Source: Burhinus oedicnemus
Taxonomy: Eukaryota; Chordata; Aves; Charadriiformes; Burhinidae
Assembly (NCBI GenBank): GCA_008921705.1
Contig: VFFE01007212.1
Location: 1,827,286 to 1,891,285 of the forward strand
Direction: 5' to 3'
DNA: 64,000 nucleotides
Position numbers and translations under genes: made by a program. The notes beneath the pieces are model-generated. The model saw only the letters and a program-made list of their open reading frames with translations. It was not told the origin of the DNA and did not search any database. How positions within the stretch are numbered: position 1 is the stretch's first letter; each line of letters starts with the position of its first letter. This document shows positions 63,018-64,000 of the stretch, one piece after another.

Positions 63018-63175
63018 ATTCATAGAATCACAGAATAATTCAAGTTAGAAGGAGCCTCTGGATGCCGTCTAATTCATCCCATGCTTGAAGCTGTGCCCTT
63101 CAATGTCACAAGGCTAAGAACCCAATCAAGGTCCGTTTCCATCATCAAAAAAAGTCCTAAAGATTTCTTGGGGGA
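63018..63175 (-). mobile_element. CR1 LINE 3' end, minus orientation
   Basis: The stretch starts with ATTCATAGAATCACAGAATA followed by TTCAAGTTAGAAGGAGCCTC, the reverse complement of the characteristic CR1 3' terminus and the preceding 3' UTR. Similarity weakens after about 63100 and the 5' truncation point is approximate. It lies about 2.5 kb upstream of the CLDN8 promoter. Confidence 0.78.
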
Positions 63176-63910
63176 AAAGGGTGATTAAATCCTGTTCCCC
63201 AAAGGTGAGACAAGGAGGATTTTGAGGAGAGGCTATAAATGCACAGTACTTCTCTGCTAAAATGGATTTAGCATATTAAATATATAATAATGTAATTATC
63301 ATTACACGGCTTTGCAGCTCCATAGTTGCCACTCAAACAGCAAAGAAAAACCTACCAGCCTATAGCAGAACAAATAAACAAACACTTTAATAACATATCA
63401 GTAAGTAAACACAAATGTGATACAAGCAGCAGGACTGATTTTTCTTAGAGACTACTGAAGTTCTAATTTACAGGACATGGAAAATAATTAGCTGAGCAAA
63501 TATAATTTAACCATGTTATTGATTAATTTACAAAACCATTAAAGCTCCCATATAAATTCTTGGTAAGATTGTGTCTGTAACAAGGATTCAGTATTTGCAC
63601 ATTCTCAGAAGGATTAAATTTTAGTGCCTTATCTTGCTTAAAACCATTTTCAGAAGGAAATGTGGGGAAATCTTATTTAGCATTATGGATTGCATCTGCT
63701 TGTTTACAATTAAAACACAGGAAGAGGGCAAGTCAAGAATCTCATTATTTGTTCTTCTCTGTATTCAAACATGTCATTTTATTATGGGGAAATAACAGAA
63801 ATACCTGTGACTACCTAATCATATTTCACTGTTGGCCACAGGAACCTATTATTTTGTTATAAAACAAATATGCGCATACATAATTTAACCATTTTTCTTT
63901 TCTCTTTCTC

Positions 63911-64000
63911 CTTTCCTTTCCTTTCCTTTCCTTTCCTTTCCTTTCCTTTCCTTTCCTTTCCTTTCCTTTCCTTTCCTTTCCTTTCCTTTCCTTTCCTTTC
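63911..64000 (+). repeat. (CTTTC)n pentanucleotide array, cut by the window end
   Basis: Eighteen perfect CTTTC units (90 bases) run to the last base, so the true length is unknown. It is preceded by a CT-rich stretch (63892-63910) that looks like worn units. Confidence 0.97.

Noticed and set aside
1..64000. CRISPR arrays, bacterial operons, rRNA genes
   Set aside because: No direct-repeat/spacer pattern, no ribosomal RNA sequence and no compact gene order were seen. The DNA is plainly vertebrate nuclear.

Overview
This window looks like vertebrate, most likely avian, nuclear DNA. It is an intergenic desert with one recognisable protein-coding gene. The bird assignment rests on CR1-family LINE 3' ends (about 8.3, 19.8-20.7, 31.4, 54.5-55.7 and 63.0 kb), an ERVL-like solo LTR of a type I associate with birds, worn MIR-type SINEs, and low visible repeat density. 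A crocodilian or turtle source is less likely but not formally excluded from sequence alone.

The gene is a claudin on the minus strand, 59637-60311, 224 codons with no intron in the coding region. It has the full claudin signature and the C-terminal PDZ ligand SQYV. It matches CLDN8 much better than CLDN17. Upstream on the minus strand lie a TATA box (60503-60509) and a perfect AP-1 motif (60526-60532). Candidate polyadenylation signals lie downstream at lower coordinates. In mammals the same-strand neighbour CLDN17 lies 3' of CLDN8, but no open claudin-17 frame is visible in the 59 kb available here.

Layout: 1-9.9 kb is non-coding, with an exon-like segment at 2.4-2.7 kb, a two-copy tandem duplication at 6.7-6.9 kb, a MIR relic at 7.5 kb and a CR1 tail at 8.3 kb. 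A solo LTR with a perfect 5-bp target duplication occupies 9.88-10.65 kb. A possible decayed LINE fragment sits at 14.6-15.1 kb (minus), a second MIR at 18.8 kb, and a CR1 at 19.8-20.65 kb that is split by a 310-bp GC-rich insert with 9-bp terminal inverted repeats. GC-rich or CpG-dense islands stand at 27.5, 30.5 and 44.2-44.9 kb. The last has splice-donor-like sites on both strands and is the best candidate here for an unannotated promoter or lncRNA start. A dispersed duplication pair (40.85 and 41.76 kb) flanks a hexanucleotide repeat. A pentanucleotide repeat lies at 53.1 kb, a long decayed CR1 at 54.5-55.7 kb, and the claudin at 59.6-60.5 kb. The window ends inside a (CTTTC)n array.

Apart from the claudin, the many short open frames show no recognisable family, no consistent splice structure and frequent overlap on opposite strands. 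I treat them as chance. Calls on repeats rest on remembered consensus sequences and were not run against a library.
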